Positions 8,759 to 18,158 of a stretch of 64,000 nucleotides of DNA are shown one piece after another; the stretch's first letter is position 1; every line of letters begins with the position of its first letter. This DNA is from an uncultured Altererythrobacter sp. Its GTDB lineage: Bacteria; Pseudomonadota; Alphaproteobacteria; Sphingomonadales; Sphingomonadaceae. The notes below the pieces were generated by a model that ran no database searches, was not told the DNA's origin, and was given only the letters and a program-made list of their open reading frames with translations. Both the position numbers and the translations under genes were made by a program. The stretch lies in the NCBI GenBank assembly GCA_913056125.1, contig CAJXNC010000003.1, positions 186,001-250,000 of the forward strand, written 5' to 3'.

Positions 8759-10066
8759 TTAGTGCAGGTTCTTGGGTGAGCCATCCTCGTCGAGCGGTGG
8801 CCCGTGCGGGAACTTGCCCCGTTCGATCAACCGGCCAAGCGTGGCGCGCTGCACCAGCACGCTGAACAACACGGCTGCGAAGGTCGCGGCGAGCAGCAGG
8901 TCTCTCACCGGCCCGGCGGGCAGCGAGAGCGCCAGCGCGATGGAAATGCCACCACGCAGTCCGCCCCACCATAGCACGCCGAAGGCGCCTTCGGCCTTGG
9001 GGCTGGCGCCGGGCACGACACGGGTGGACAGTGCGACAGCTGCGGCGCGCGCGGCCAGCGTGATGACAATGGCTGCCAGCGCCAGTTCAAGGTGTGGCAG
9101 GCCGGGCACAAGCACGATCATCTCCAGCCCGATCAGCAGGAACAGCACCGAATTGAGCAGTTCGTCCACCAGCTCCCAGAACTTGATCACGTAGTCGCGC
9201 GTCTGGTCGCTCATCGCATAGGTGACGCCGTGATTGCCGATCAGCAGGCCGGCCACCGCCATAGCCAGAGGGCCGGAGACATGGAGCCAGTGGCACAGAG
9301 CATAGCCGCCCATCACAACGGCCAGCGTGATCGTCACTTCCAACGCATATTCGTCCATACTGCGCATGGCGCGATAGCCGATATAGCCCGCCACCAGGCC
9401 AATCAGCACGCCGCCACCGGCCTCCATGACGAAAAGCTGTGCGCCCTCGGACAGGCTGAAATCCTGTCCTGTCAGTGCCGCACCGAGGAGGATGGTGAAG
9501 ACGACGATCCCGACGCCGTCATTGAACAGGCTTTCGCCCGCCACGGTCGCCTGCAGGCTGGCAGGGACATTCTCTTCCTTGAGCACGCCGAGCACGGAGA
9601 CCGGGTCGGTCGGCGAAATCAGCGCGCCGAAAACGAAATACCAGATCGGCGTAATGGGCAGGCCGAGCACCAGCCCCACGCCCCATGTTGCCAGCCCGAT
9701 CAGCGCGGTCGAAACGATCACGCCCACGGTGGAAAGCAGCAGGACCGGCACCCAGTCCGCGCGCAGCCGGTCGAGATCGACATGGAGTGCGCCGGCAAAC
9801 AGCAGGAAGCTGAGCATGCCCTGCAGCAAGGTATCGGTGAAATTCATCTCGCCCAGCCAGCGCGTGACCGTATCGTCGAGCGTCACGCCGGGGATGAATT
9901 CGTTCGCGAGCAGCAGGCCGATCGCCGCCACTGCACCCATCACGGTCAGGCCGATGACATGTGGCAGCTTGAAGACGTGGTGGTTGATCGTGCCGAGCAG
10001 CGCCGCAGCGACCACCAGCATGGCGGCCAGGTCAAAGGGCGATAGCGCTGCGGATGTCTCGTGCAT
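8759..10066 (-). CDS. CPA1-family Na+/H+ antiporter
   Basis: 435 residues, about 12 hydrophobic helices. Motifs ALISPTDPVSVLGVLK and GESLFNDGVGIVVF are the conserved ion-binding (ND) core of the CPA1 (NhaP/NHE) group of cation:proton antiporters. It would exchange cytoplasmic Na+ (or K+) for protons at the inner membrane, in keeping with a marine lifestyle. No C-terminal TrkA/RCK or CBS regulatory domain is present. Upstream neighbour on the same strand is the SF2 helicase, 27 bases away; downstream is the FNT channel. Confidence 0.9.
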   Translation of the reverse strand: MHETSAALSPFDLAAMLVVAAALLGTINHHVFKLPHVIGLTVMGAVAAIGLLLANEFIPGVTLDDTVTRWLGEMNFTDTLLQGMLSFLLFAGALHVDLDRLRADWVPVLLLSTVGVIVSTALIGLATWGVGLVLGLPITPIWYFVFGALISPTDPVSVLGVLKEENVPASLQATVAGESLFNDGVGIVVFTILLGAALTGQDFSLSEGAQLFVMEAGGGVLIGLVAGYIGYRAMRSMDEYALEVTITLAVVMGGYALCHWLHVSGPLAMAVAGLLIGNHGVTYAMSDQTRDYVIKFWELVDELLNSVLFLLIGLEMIVLVPGLPHLELALAAIVITLAARAAAVALSTRVVPGASPKAEGAFGVLWWGGLRGGISIALALSLPAGPVRDLLLAATFAAVLFSVLVQRATLGRLIERGKFPHGPPLDEDGSPKNLH

Positions 10067-10093
10067 GGGACGATGGATAGCGGTGATGGGCGG

Positions 10094-12718
10094 TCAAAGC
10101 CACATGGAACGGCGTTCCATCGGATTGCGCATGCCGGCAGCGAGCGAGGATGCCCGGCCCTTGAGCAGCATGCGCCGGCCATGCTTGCTGCGCGTATAGT
10201 CCAGCCGTGCCTGGCCGATCCGCAATTTCCAGCGCGCGAGAAAGAATTCGGCATGTTTCCGCTTCGTGCCGATGGCCGAGGGCACCGCATGGTAATCGAC
10301 CTGGGTGAAGCCAAGCGTTTGCCCGTAACGCCGCAACAGGTAGCGCGGGTTTCCGACCGGGCCGAGCATCTCCACCATCGCTTCGACAAAGCGGTGCTGG
10401 TCCGCCCTCGTGCCGCCGATCATGGTGATCGCATGGCTGCCCTTGACGCCGCGCGCCATGCGCACGTGGTAGGAACTCGCCTGGCGTGACAGCTGGCCGG
10501 CATGGGCGAGGCCTTCCAGCACCACTATCCCCACCTGTTCGAGTCGGCGTTCGAGCGTCCCGTTGCGCAGGAATAGCAGGCCCGTGTTGAACAGGCCGGG
10601 CAGGGCATAGGCCAGTGTCGCACCACCCAGCCCCAGCAAGAGGAGGCCGAGGCCCTGTGTCGATCCAGCAGCGAAACCCGCCGAAACAGCTCCGCCCCCA
10701 AGCGCACTGACGGCCAGCTTTTGCAGCGTGTGGTGCAGGTGGATTGTACTGGTCATGGGCGCACCGGTGGTTTCGGCAACTTCGCGCAGCGCCTTTCGCT
10801 CGGTCGCCGAACCGAGCGATTTGCTCCAGTGTCCGAGCGTCGCATTGCGGTTCTCGGCACGCTCCAGCGTCAATGCATTTCGGGCTTCGACCGATAGGGA
10901 CAGGTCGATGTCGAGGCGGTCCATGCCGTTCTCGATCAGGCAGTCTCCGCCTTCGGCCACGCCGTCGAACATGGCAAAGCGACGCTGCATCAACCGCATG
11001 TCCGGCCCTTCGTCGGCAATGGCATGGGGATCGACCGTGGCGAGGTGCCAGATATTGGCGACCTTGTCCGGTTGCGCCGGATTCGTGCGGATCGCGCGCC
11101 CGCGCATCTGGTTGGAGAGCATGAAGGAACCGGCATTGCTCGCCAGCACCAGGCTGTTGATCGAAGGGGCATCCCAGCCTTCGCCGAGCAGCGCCTGCGT
11201 ACCCACGAGTACGCGCAAATAGCCTTCGCGTACCAGCGCTGTGACCAAGGCAACGCGGGCATTGGCGTATTTCCCGATCATGTCTAGGCGCAGGAAGGCC
11301 GGGTCGTGCTCCAGCGGTTTGAGCGAGATTGCCTCCTCGCCGATACCGAGCATAGAGGCTTCTTCGCGCGCCGCCTCTGCAGCACTGGCAGGAATGATGA
11401 CCAGAGAACCGCTGAGCACGCCGAGCCGATCCTCGATCTTCGCCTTTCGCAGGGTTTCGAAAATCGGGACCACGCCGAGCCGCTGCGGATTATAGCTGCT
11501 GCCCGGTGAGCGCGGCAGTTCCGCGGCGCGCACATGGTCGGTCAGCACCGCCATGCGCAGATCCTCGCTCAGCGAAGCGCTTTCGGCGCGCAGGATATCC
11601 GTCACGCTTGCAAGCTTGGCATTGCTGCCTGCGAGTTGCCGCGCCAGTTCCTGCGTCTCCCTGAATTGCACCTGGTTGTTGGAGATTAGGCCGGCTTCGC
11701 TCAGACGCGCGCGCCAGCTTTTATTGCGATCTTCGTCCAGCCGCCATTCGCCCACCCTGGCAAAGAGCACCAATTGCAGCAGGTGTTGAAGCCAAAAGGG
11801 GGCCCATTCGGGAACCTTCTCGCCATCGATGCCGAGTAGTTCCATCGGGGCTTCGGGCAGGTCGCGCCCGGCATGGGCGAGCAGGACCATGATCGCTGAC
11901 ATGGCTTCGGGCAGTTCGTAGATGGCATCCAAATGGCTGTCCGGATCGCCCAGGAAGGGATGCGCGGCGAACTGGTCGAGCGCGCCCTCGTCTCCTGCCA
12001 AGTCGTCCAACAGGCCGAACACCGCCTCCCGACGCTTCAGCAAAGCATCGACCAAACTCTGCGAGGGCAGGGAGAAAAGGATATGGTCCTGGTGCGGAGC
12101 GAGGTCGCCGTTACGCACCAGTTCGGGCACGCCAATCTCGCTGTCGATCGGGCCACACAGATCCTCATAGCGCTGCCATTCGACCGGCCCGGCATCGTAG
12201 GGCGGGGTGGCGGTGAGCGAGAGGATTGTAACGTCCTCCAGCCGCTCGCGCAGGTCGAACAGCGCGTTCCACCATTCGCGCCGCAAATGGTGGCATTCGT
12301 CGAGCAGCAGCGTGATGGGGCCGAGCGCCTTGAGGGCGGCGAAAGGCTCCTCCTGACTTTTCCAAGCGGCATGCAGCGCCTGATAGGTCGCCACCGTCAT
12401 GTCGCCCGGCGCTTCGAGGTCATGAGAGACGGAGGCTCGCCACGGCGCGAGATCGGGCAGGAAGAGCGGGCACAGCCGCTCACGCCACTGATTGCGGATG
12501 GTGATCGTTGGCGCCAGCACCAGCGCCTTGCGGCCGAGCCGCCGCATGGCTTCCAGGCCGAGCACGGTCTTGCCCGAACCCGGCGCGGCGACCACGTGCA
12601 GCCGGCTATCGTCGAGATGGCCCTGCATCTCCCCCAGCACGCGCGCCTGATAATCCCGCCATTCGGCGCGAAAATTCATCGCGCCAAGTAGCGCAGGAAT
12701 ATCAGCTGCTTCTTGCAT
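10094..12718 (-). CDS. Large SF2 DEAD/DEAH-type helicase with hydrophobic C-terminal region
   Basis: 874 residues. Walker A APGSGKT (residues 45-51), motif II DECH (140-143), a TATPPY motif III, and a second RecA-like domain with GEGWDAP and the motif VI QMRGRAIR give a complete superfamily II ATPase. After the motor, residues about 675-720 are strongly hydrophobic and glycine-rich (two possible membrane helices), and the last 150 residues form a basic domain ending in RSMWL. No nuclease motif is obvious. Such stand-alone SF2 proteins can act in DNA repair, restriction or phage defence, but the sequence does not decide. Followed closely by the antiporter. Confidence 0.8.
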   Translation of the reverse strand: MQEAADIPALLGAMNFRAEWRDYQARVLGEMQGHLDDSRLHVVAAPGSGKTVLGLEAMRRLGRKALVLAPTITIRNQWRERLCPLFLPDLAPWRASVSHDLEAPGDMTVATYQALHAAWKSQEEPFAALKALGPITLLLDECHHLRREWWNALFDLRERLEDVTILSLTATPPYDAGPVEWQRYEDLCGPIDSEIGVPELVRNGDLAPHQDHILFSLPSQSLVDALLKRREAVFGLLDDLAGDEGALDQFAAHPFLGDPDSHLDAIYELPEAMSAIMVLLAHAGRDLPEAPMELLGIDGEKVPEWAPFWLQHLLQLVLFARVGEWRLDEDRNKSWRARLSEAGLISNNQVQFRETQELARQLAGSNAKLASVTDILRAESASLSEDLRMAVLTDHVRAAELPRSPGSSYNPQRLGVVPIFETLRKAKIEDRLGVLSGSLVIIPASAAEAAREEASMLGIGEEAISLKPLEHDPAFLRLDMIGKYANARVALVTALVREGYLRVLVGTQALLGEGWDAPSINSLVLASNAGSFMLSNQMRGRAIRTNPAQPDKVANIWHLATVDPHAIADEGPDMRLMQRRFAMFDGVAEGGDCLIENGMDRLDIDLSLSVEARNALTLERAENRNATLGHWSKSLGSATERKALREVAETTGAPMTSTIHLHHTLQKLAVSALGGGAVSAGFAAGSTQGLGLLLLGLGGATLAYALPGLFNTGLLFLRNGTLERRLEQVGIVVLEGLAHAGQLSRQASSYHVRMARGVKGSHAITMIGGTRADQHRFVEAMVEMLGPVGNPRYLLRRYGQTLGFTQVDYHAVPSAIGTKRKHAEFFLARWKLRIGQARLDYTRSKHGRRMLLKGRASSLAAGMRNPMERRSMWL

Positions 12719-12783
12719 GCGCGGAAGGATAACCGCGTAGCGGAGCGCTGGCTATCTTGCGAGTTTGAGGCCGAGACCCGGCC

Positions 12784-14109
12784 TTACGCTTCCATCATCT
12801 CCGCAACCGCGTCCGCGCCGTCCTGGTAGCGGGCGGGCAGCAAATGCTCGATCCCGCGTGCGAACTCCTGCGCTTCCTTCGCCATGGCGATTGTGAAAGC
12901 GCGGCTCTGCTCGCGGCTGGCGCCCGGCGCATATCCCATGCTGAGCGGGTCGAAAGGCATGCCAACGCCATATTTCGGCAGTTCGGCGGCAAGCGGCCAC
13001 AGGCCCGACATCATCTGCGCCACGGAGGCCTGCATCGCGCCCTGGTGATCGTAGCGATAGCTGTAGTCGAGGCAGCAGAGCGAGGTCCAGTAATGCAGGT
13101 TGCCGAGCCACGCGATGGCCAGCGCATCTTCGGATTCGATCTGGTTGGGATGGCCGACAAAGCCGGTGGGACTGTGTGCCAGCTCGATACCCGGATAGGC
13201 CTCGTGGTCCTTGTGCAGGTCCCAGACATTATCGACGCCCGCATTGGCGAAGGCCGAATGGCGGCCCTCATACAGCTCGCGGAAGAACAGGAAGTGATCG
13301 TGCTCGCCCTCTTCCATCACCGCGTGCAGGCCTTCTACCCATGCCTCGACTTCGGCAGGCGCCAGCGGGAAGCCGGGCCGGGTGGAGGCTTCCTCGAACA
13401 GGTCGAGGATCTGGCGATAGAGGCTGCCGACATGGTTTGGACGGTCGATGCCGCCCATATCGGCCAGGACCTGGCTGCTGAAACGCTCGTCTTCGGGCGA
13501 GCGGTCCGCGCCGGCGGCGAAGACTTCCGCAGGGCCTTCGAGATAGGCGTATTTTGCCACCGAGGCGCGGCTGATCGGTTCCAGCGCAAAGGGGAAGGGA
13601 TAGATATCGGGCTCGTAGGGGAAGTCCTGCCGGTCGACATGCGGACTGCCGCCAAGCGCCACGAGGAAGCGATTGACCGCTCCCATATGCTGCATTTCCT
13701 GGATCGCGACGCCGAGGATATTGCTCGCGCTCGGCGCGCCAAAGCCGATCAGGCTCTGGTAGCTGTCCTTCACCGAAAACGCGCAATAGAGATATTGCAG
13801 CATCACCGCGTGCTCGATCTCGGCGCCTTCGCGCAGCAGTCGGAGCAGTTCGAGATAGGGATCGGAAAAATCGCGCACGATCAGGCCGGTCCGCTTCGAG
13901 GCGGTCGAGCCGGGCACAGCAGCGACGAGGCCTTCCTTGCGCGCCGCCGCCGGCGTGCTCAGCGCGGCAATCGCGGCAGGCGCCGCGATCCCGGTAGTCA
14001 TTGCCGCTTGCAGAAAGGATCGCCGACTTGCGTCGGGAATATAGTCTACGAGGCGGGTCGTACCGCGTGCAGCGTTGTTGCGCCCTCTATCGTGGCTGTC
14101 ATTCTTCAT
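12784..14109 (-). CDS. Tat-exported ferritin-like domain protein (iminophenyl-pyruvate dimer synthase-like)
   Basis: 441 residues. Start taken at the ATG at 14109 because GGGAAG precedes it at good spacing; another in-frame ATG lies 33 bases upstream. A twin-arginine signal (SRRSFLQAA, residues 28-36, followed by an Ala-rich hydrophobic stretch) predicts folded export. The mature N-terminal half has ferritin-like metal-helix patterns (EIEHAVMLQYLY at 98-109, and IQEMQHMGAVNRFL) like the PF12902 family that includes the VioB/RebD partner domain. Two Glu/His helices suggest a di-iron or similar centre. Substrate unknown; the Tat signal implies cofactor loading in the cytoplasm. Confidence 0.75.
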   Translation of the reverse strand: MKNDSHDRGRNNAARGTTRLVDYIPDASRRSFLQAAMTTGIAAPAAIAALSTPAAARKEGLVAAVPGSTASKRTGLIVRDFSDPYLELLRLLREGAEIEHAVMLQYLYCAFSVKDSYQSLIGFGAPSASNILGVAIQEMQHMGAVNRFLVALGGSPHVDRQDFPYEPDIYPFPFALEPISRASVAKYAYLEGPAEVFAAGADRSPEDERFSSQVLADMGGIDRPNHVGSLYRQILDLFEEASTRPGFPLAPAEVEAWVEGLHAVMEEGEHDHFLFFRELYEGRHSAFANAGVDNVWDLHKDHEAYPGIELAHSPTGFVGHPNQIESEDALAIAWLGNLHYWTSLCCLDYSYRYDHQGAMQASVAQMMSGLWPLAAELPKYGVGMPFDPLSMGYAPGASREQSRAFTIAMAKEAQEFARGIEHLLPARYQDGADAVAEMMEA

Positions 14110-14256
14110 CAGTTTACTTCCCACCCACTCGCGCATTGCCAAAGGCTGCGCGCATCATCCGTCCCCATAACCTGCCGTCATCGGGGGGCAATAGTGCACC
14201 CCCGGCAAGCGCATCAGTATTACAATTTATTACGCTTCCGCTTTCCTGCAGCAGCG

Positions 14257-14274
14257 CCGTCATTTGACTGACGG
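14257..14274. other. Short inverted repeat downstream of wrbA
   Basis: CCGTCA-TTTGAC-TGACGG forms a 6-bp stem in the 226-base gap between wrbA and the ferritin-like gene. No T-run follows on either strand, so it may be an operator or weak processing hairpin rather than a terminator. The rest of the gap shows nothing I can assign. Confidence 0.3.
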
Positions 14275-14335
14275 AGCCCGCGGCTCTTTGCACAGCAGGG
14301 CAGCGGCGCAATTGCGCGCGATCAAATGACCGCGA

Positions 14336-14938
14336 TCACGCCATAAGCTTGGCGGCGGTCTCCGCGACGCGCTTCCCCATGTAGCGCGCGCCGGCCAGTT
14401 CGTCCTCGCTCGGCTGGCGCGAACCGTCGGGTCCGGCAATGGTGGTGGCGCCATAAGGCGATCCGCCCTTGACCGCTTCCACGCCGTTCTGTCCGCTAAA
14501 GCCATAGTCGAGGCCGACAATGGTCATGCCGAAATGCAGCATGTTGGTGATCAGGCTGAACAGGGTCGGCACGGTGCCGCCGTGCTGCGAATTGGAGGAG
14601 GAAAAGGCTGCGCCCGGCTTGCCGATCAGCGCCCCGCTTGCCCACACGCCGCCACACGTGTCGAGGAAGCTCGCCATCTGGCTCGGCATGCGGCCGAAGC
14701 GGGTCGGCGCGCCGAAGACAACGCCGTCATATTCTCCCAGCGCATCTGGCCCCTCGATCACCGGATGGTTTTCGTTCGCCGAGAAGCCGAAATTCTCGAC
14801 GATTTCCTTGGGCGCGGTCTCGGGCACGCGGCGGATCGCAACTTCGTGCCCGGCCTCGACGACACCTTCTGCAACGGCCTCGGCCATCTGCGAATTGTGT
14901 CCGTAGGAAGAATAATAAAGGACGAGGATGCGTGCCAT
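14336..14938 (-). CDS. wrbA: NAD(P)H:quinone oxidoreductase, WrbA type
   Basis: 200 residues, the normal WrbA length. The flavodoxin-like FMN-binding start ILVLYYSSYGHNSQMAEA, the GAPTRFGRMPSQMASFLD segment and SSNSQHGG are WrbA hallmarks. A tetrameric cytosolic flavoprotein that reduces quinones by two electrons and limits redox cycling. Divergent from the symporter pair with a 69-base shared promoter gap. Confidence 0.95.
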   Translation of the reverse strand: MARILVLYYSSYGHNSQMAEAVAEGVVEAGHEVAIRRVPETAPKEIVENFGFSANENHPVIEGPDALGEYDGVVFGAPTRFGRMPSQMASFLDTCGGVWASGALIGKPGAAFSSSNSQHGGTVPTLFSLITNMLHFGMTIVGLDYGFSGQNGVEAVKGGSPYGATTIAGPDGSRQPSEDELAGARYMGKRVAETAAKLMA

Positions 14939-15007
14939 GGTGAGGTTCCTTCTGCGTGCTTGTGTGTCTTTGAACCCTCGCTACAAAGCGGTGAAGGGGA
15001 GGACAAG

Positions 15008-15307
15008 ATGGACGAAAATCCACCAAGCCAAGAAAATCCTGCCGATGAGAGCGGCGAGACCGCGGAAAGCGGCGCCTACTGGAAAGCGAACCTGAAACTG
15101 GTTGGCTGGCTGATGGCGATCTGGTTCGCGGTCAGCTTCGGTGCGGGGATATTGTTCCGGCCCTTCCTCGACCAGTTCATGCTCGGCGGATACCCGCTCG
15201 GCTTCTGGTTCGCGCAGCAGGGCTCGATCTACGTCTTTATCCTGCTGATCTTCTATTACGTCTTCGCCATGCGCCGCCTCGACCGCAAATTCCACGTCGA
15301 GGACTGA
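15008..15307 (+). CDS. DUF4212 protein, sodium:solute symporter small subunit
   Basis: 99 residues, start at the ATG preceded by GGGGAGGAC. An acidic N-terminal tail of about 20 residues is followed by two membrane helices (about 30-50 and 63-86). The pair DUF4212 plus a long sodium:solute symporter subunit is a recognised two-component arrangement (TIGR03647/TIGR03648 families). It ends 7 bases before the large subunit, so they are surely co-transcribed. Substrate is unproven; small organic acids such as acetate are likely. Confidence 0.9.
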   Translation: MDENPPSQENPADESGETAESGAYWKANLKLVGWLMAIWFAVSFGAGILFRPFLDQFMLGGYPLGFWFAQQGSIYVFILLIFYYVFAMRRLDRKFHVED

Positions 15308-15314
15308 TCGGGCC

Positions 15315-17087
15315 ATGAGTACACAGACCCTGATCTACATCTTCGTGCTGGCAAGCTTTGCGCTCTATATCGGCATCGCGATCTGGAGCCGCGCGGGTTC
15401 CACGTCCGAATTCTACGTCGCGGGCGGGCATGTGAACCCCGTGGTCAACGGCATGGCCACGGCGGCGGACTGGATGAGCGCGGCCAGTTTTATCTCCATG
15501 GCCGGGATCATCGCTTTTTCGGGCTATGACGGCAGCGTCTACCTGATGGGCTGGACCGGCGGCTATGTCATGCTGGCTTTGTTGCTCGCGCCCTATCTGC
15601 GCAAGTTTGGCGAGTTCACCGTGCCCGACTTCATCGGCGCAAGATACTATTCGAAAGCGGCGCGCGTGGTTGCGGTTATCTGCCTGATATTTATCAGCTT
15701 TACCTACATCGCCGGGCAGATGCGCGGCGTGGGTATCGTGTTCTCGCGCTTCCTCGACGTCGACGTGACGCTCGGTGTGATCATCGGCATGGGCATCGTC
15801 TTCATCTATGCCGTGCTCGGCGGGATGAAGGGCATCACCTACACGCAGGTCGCGCAATATTGCGTCCTGATCTTCGCCTATCTCGTGCCCGCCTTCTTCA
15901 TCAGCTTCCTCATTACCGGCAATCCGTTGCCGCAATTGGGGCTGGGGAGCACGGTAAATGACGGGTCGGGCATGTATGTGCTGCAAAAGCTCGACCTGGT
16001 GCTGCAGGATTTGGGTTTCGGAGCCTATACCGATGGCTCCAAGTCGATGATCGACGTGTTCTGCATCACCGCCGCGCTGATGATCGGCACGGCGGGCCTG
16101 CCGCATGTGATCGTGCGCTTCTTCACCGTACCCAAGGCGTCGGATGCGCGCCGCTCGGCCGGTTGGGCGCTGATCTTCATCGCTTTGCTCTACACTACCG
16201 CACCGGCAGTAGGCGCCTTCGCCCGGCTCAATTTCGTCGATACAGTGAATGAGCAGACCTATGCCGATGCACCCGAATGGTTCGGCAATTGGGAGGACAA
16301 TGGCCTCATCGCCTTCCGTGACCGCAATCGCGACGGGGTGATGCAATATCGCAGCGGCGATGCGATCGTCGGCGCGCCCGAATTCACCGAGGAACGCGGC
16401 GCATCGGGCGAACGTCTGACTTCCAACCAGACTCCGCCGGGCGATAACGAGGTCTATGTCGACCGCGACATCATGGTGCTCGCCAATCCGGAGATTGCGC
16501 GCCTGCCCGGCTGGGTGATCGCGCTGGTGGCGGCCGGTGGCCTTGCGGCGGCGCTAAGTACCGCGGCGGGCCTGTTGCTGGTGATATCGTCCAGCGTTAG
16601 CCACGATTTGCTCAAGCGGACTTTCAAGCCGGGCATAACCGAGAAAGGAGAGCTGCTGGCCGCGCGTATCGCGGCCACGGCGGCCATCGTGGTGGCAGGC
16701 TATCTCGGTGTCTATCCGCCCGGCTGGGTGGCGCAGGTGGTTGCCTTCGCCTTCGGGCTTGCTGCGGCGTCGCTATTCCCGGCGATCTTCCTCGGCATCT
16801 TCACCAAGTGGATGAACCGCGAAGGCGCGATTGCGGGCATGGTCTCGGGCCTCGCCTTCACCTTCCTCTACATCGCCTGGTTCAAGCTTTGGTTGCCCGA
16901 AAGCAATGTCGAGGCGAACTGGCTGCTGGGCATTTCGCCAGAGGGGATCGGCGTGATCGGCATGGTGATTAATTTCCTCGTGGCTATTGCTGTAGCGAAA
17001 ATGACCGCGCCTACACCCAAGGAGGTGCGCAGGCTGGTGGCCGAGATCCGCATTCCCAAAGGCGCGGGTGAACCGCACATGCATTAG
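15315..17087 (+). CDS. Sodium:solute symporter family large subunit
   Basis: 590 residues, about 13 hydrophobic helices with the SSS-family core (GGMKGITYTQVAQY, and LSTAAGLLLVISSSVSHDLL). Imports a small solute with Na+; the pairing with DUF4212 places it in the TIGR03648 subgroup, ActP-like. A hydrophilic insertion of about 80 residues (about 320-400) between helices contains DRNRDG (336-341), an exact DxNxDG calcium-loop core, although position 12 of the EF-hand loop is Ser rather than Glu/Asp. Ends 41 bases before the convergent dioxygenase gene. Confidence 0.9.
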   Translation: MSTQTLIYIFVLASFALYIGIAIWSRAGSTSEFYVAGGHVNPVVNGMATAADWMSAASFISMAGIIAFSGYDGSVYLMGWTGGYVMLALLLAPYLRKFGEFTVPDFIGARYYSKAARVVAVICLIFISFTYIAGQMRGVGIVFSRFLDVDVTLGVIIGMGIVFIYAVLGGMKGITYTQVAQYCVLIFAYLVPAFFISFLITGNPLPQLGLGSTVNDGSGMYVLQKLDLVLQDLGFGAYTDGSKSMIDVFCITAALMIGTAGLPHVIVRFFTVPKASDARRSAGWALIFIALLYTTAPAVGAFARLNFVDTVNEQTYADAPEWFGNWEDNGLIAFRDRNRDGVMQYRSGDAIVGAPEFTEERGASGERLTSNQTPPGDNEVYVDRDIMVLANPEIARLPGWVIALVAAGGLAAALSTAAGLLLVISSSVSHDLLKRTFKPGITEKGELLAARIAATAAIVVAGYLGVYPPGWVAQVVAFAFGLAAASLFPAIFLGIFTKWMNREGAIAGMVSGLAFTFLYIAWFKLWLPESNVEANWLLGISPEGIGVIGMVINFLVAIAVAKMTAPTPKEVRRLVAEIRIPKGAGEPHMH

Positions 17088-17096
17088 TTGAGTTGC

Positions 17097-17116
17097 GCAC
17101 CTCCATCCGGAGGTGC
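17097..17116. terminator. Hairpin between convergent symporter and dioxygenase genes
   Basis: GCACCTCC-ATCC-GGAGGTGC is a perfect 8-bp stem 10 bases after the symporter stop. No T-run follows on either strand, so termination may be weak or Rho-assisted. Confidence 0.45.
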
Positions 17117-17127
17117 CTGCTCGATGC

Positions 17128-18048
17128 TCAGGCGTGGACCATGGCCCGGAACTGCTCGGGATCGAAGCGATCGGCAAAGCGCGGGTCCATTACCACGGGC
17201 GGGGGCGGCCAGGCGAAGACGGTGGTGCGCCTGAGGTCGCGCCGCTGGGTGACGTCGTCATATTCACCGCCGCGGTGGAGCGTGGAGAAATTGTCCCAAA
17301 TCACCAGGTCGCCCGGCTTCCAGCTATGGCCGAAGGTGAATTGCGGCTGGGTGGCGAATGCGAGCAGTTCGTCGATCAGCGCGCGGCCTTCCTCGTCATC
17401 CATGCCGATAATGCGCATTGCATGGGCCGCGATATAAAGGCTCTTGCGGCCCGATCCCGGTGCAACATGGACCAGCGGATGGATCGCCTTGGGGCCTTTC
17501 TCGATCTGCTCCTCGGTAATCGGATAGCCGGCCCTTTTGCGCGACCAGAAATAGGAATGCTCGGCGGAGAGGTTTTCGATCTTGTCCTTCATCTCCTGCG
17601 GCAGGGCGTCATAGGCGCCGCGCGCATCGGCGAAGAAGGTCTCGCCGCCCTCATTCGGAACTTCATGCGCCAGCAGTAGCGAATAGGTGGTGCGCTGTGT
17701 GGTGAAGGAGGAATCGGTGTGCCACAGCCGGTCGCCCTTGCGGCGCGAGCGGGCCATCTCGTCATCGCTGATCTGGCCGTCGACGGTGAGGTTCCCCGCC
17801 TCGAACAGATGCGGGTAGTCGAAGCGCGACTTGCCGGTGCCGCCGCCGGGGATGGTCCAGAGATTGCCAAAAATGCGGCTGAACCAGATATGCGTCTGGT
17901 CGGTCAGGCCGGAATCGGGAAAGATGCACACGCCATATTTGGCGATGGCACCGACCAGGTCTGCCTCTTCTTCCGAACTGAACGGACGGTTGAGATCGAT
18001 ATCGGTGATCTCCGCCCCGAATCCCGGATTGATTTCGCGCACCTGCAT
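17128..18048 (-). CDS. TauD/TfdA family Fe(II)/2-oxoglutarate dioxygenase
   Basis: 306 residues. The iron facial triad is visible: His110 and Asp112 in LWHTDSSF and His258 in STLHRGG; Arg271/Arg274 (RDLRRTT) are placed to bind 2-oxoglutarate. The family hydroxylates small sulfonates, 2,4-D-like ethers, carnitine precursors and other carboxylates. The overall pattern resembles the TfdA branch more than taurine-specific TauD, but the substrate cannot be read from sequence. No transporter or regulator is adjacent apart from the unrelated symporter. Confidence 0.9.
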   Translation of the reverse strand: MQVREINPGFGAEITDIDLNRPFSSEEEADLVGAIAKYGVCIFPDSGLTDQTHIWFSRIFGNLWTIPGGGTGKSRFDYPHLFEAGNLTVDGQISDDEMARSRRKGDRLWHTDSSFTTQRTTYSLLLAHEVPNEGGETFFADARGAYDALPQEMKDKIENLSAEHSYFWSRKRAGYPITEEQIEKGPKAIHPLVHVAPGSGRKSLYIAAHAMRIIGMDDEEGRALIDELLAFATQPQFTFGHSWKPGDLVIWDNFSTLHRGGEYDDVTQRRDLRRTTVFAWPPPPVVMDPRFADRFDPEQFRAMVHA

Positions 18049-18158
18049 GGCCAGCCTTTCGCATTCTCTCCGTCATGGAGTGTGTGCGTGCAGGAGGCGA
18101 TTTGCAAGATGGTTCGCAAGCTAAGGATAATGCCGCGATCTATCGTGAGGAAAGGCAG

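Noticed and set aside
12765-12785. AGGCCG...CGGCCT hairpin near the ferritin-like stop
   Set aside because: Short stem without a T-run; likely part of the GC-rich background.
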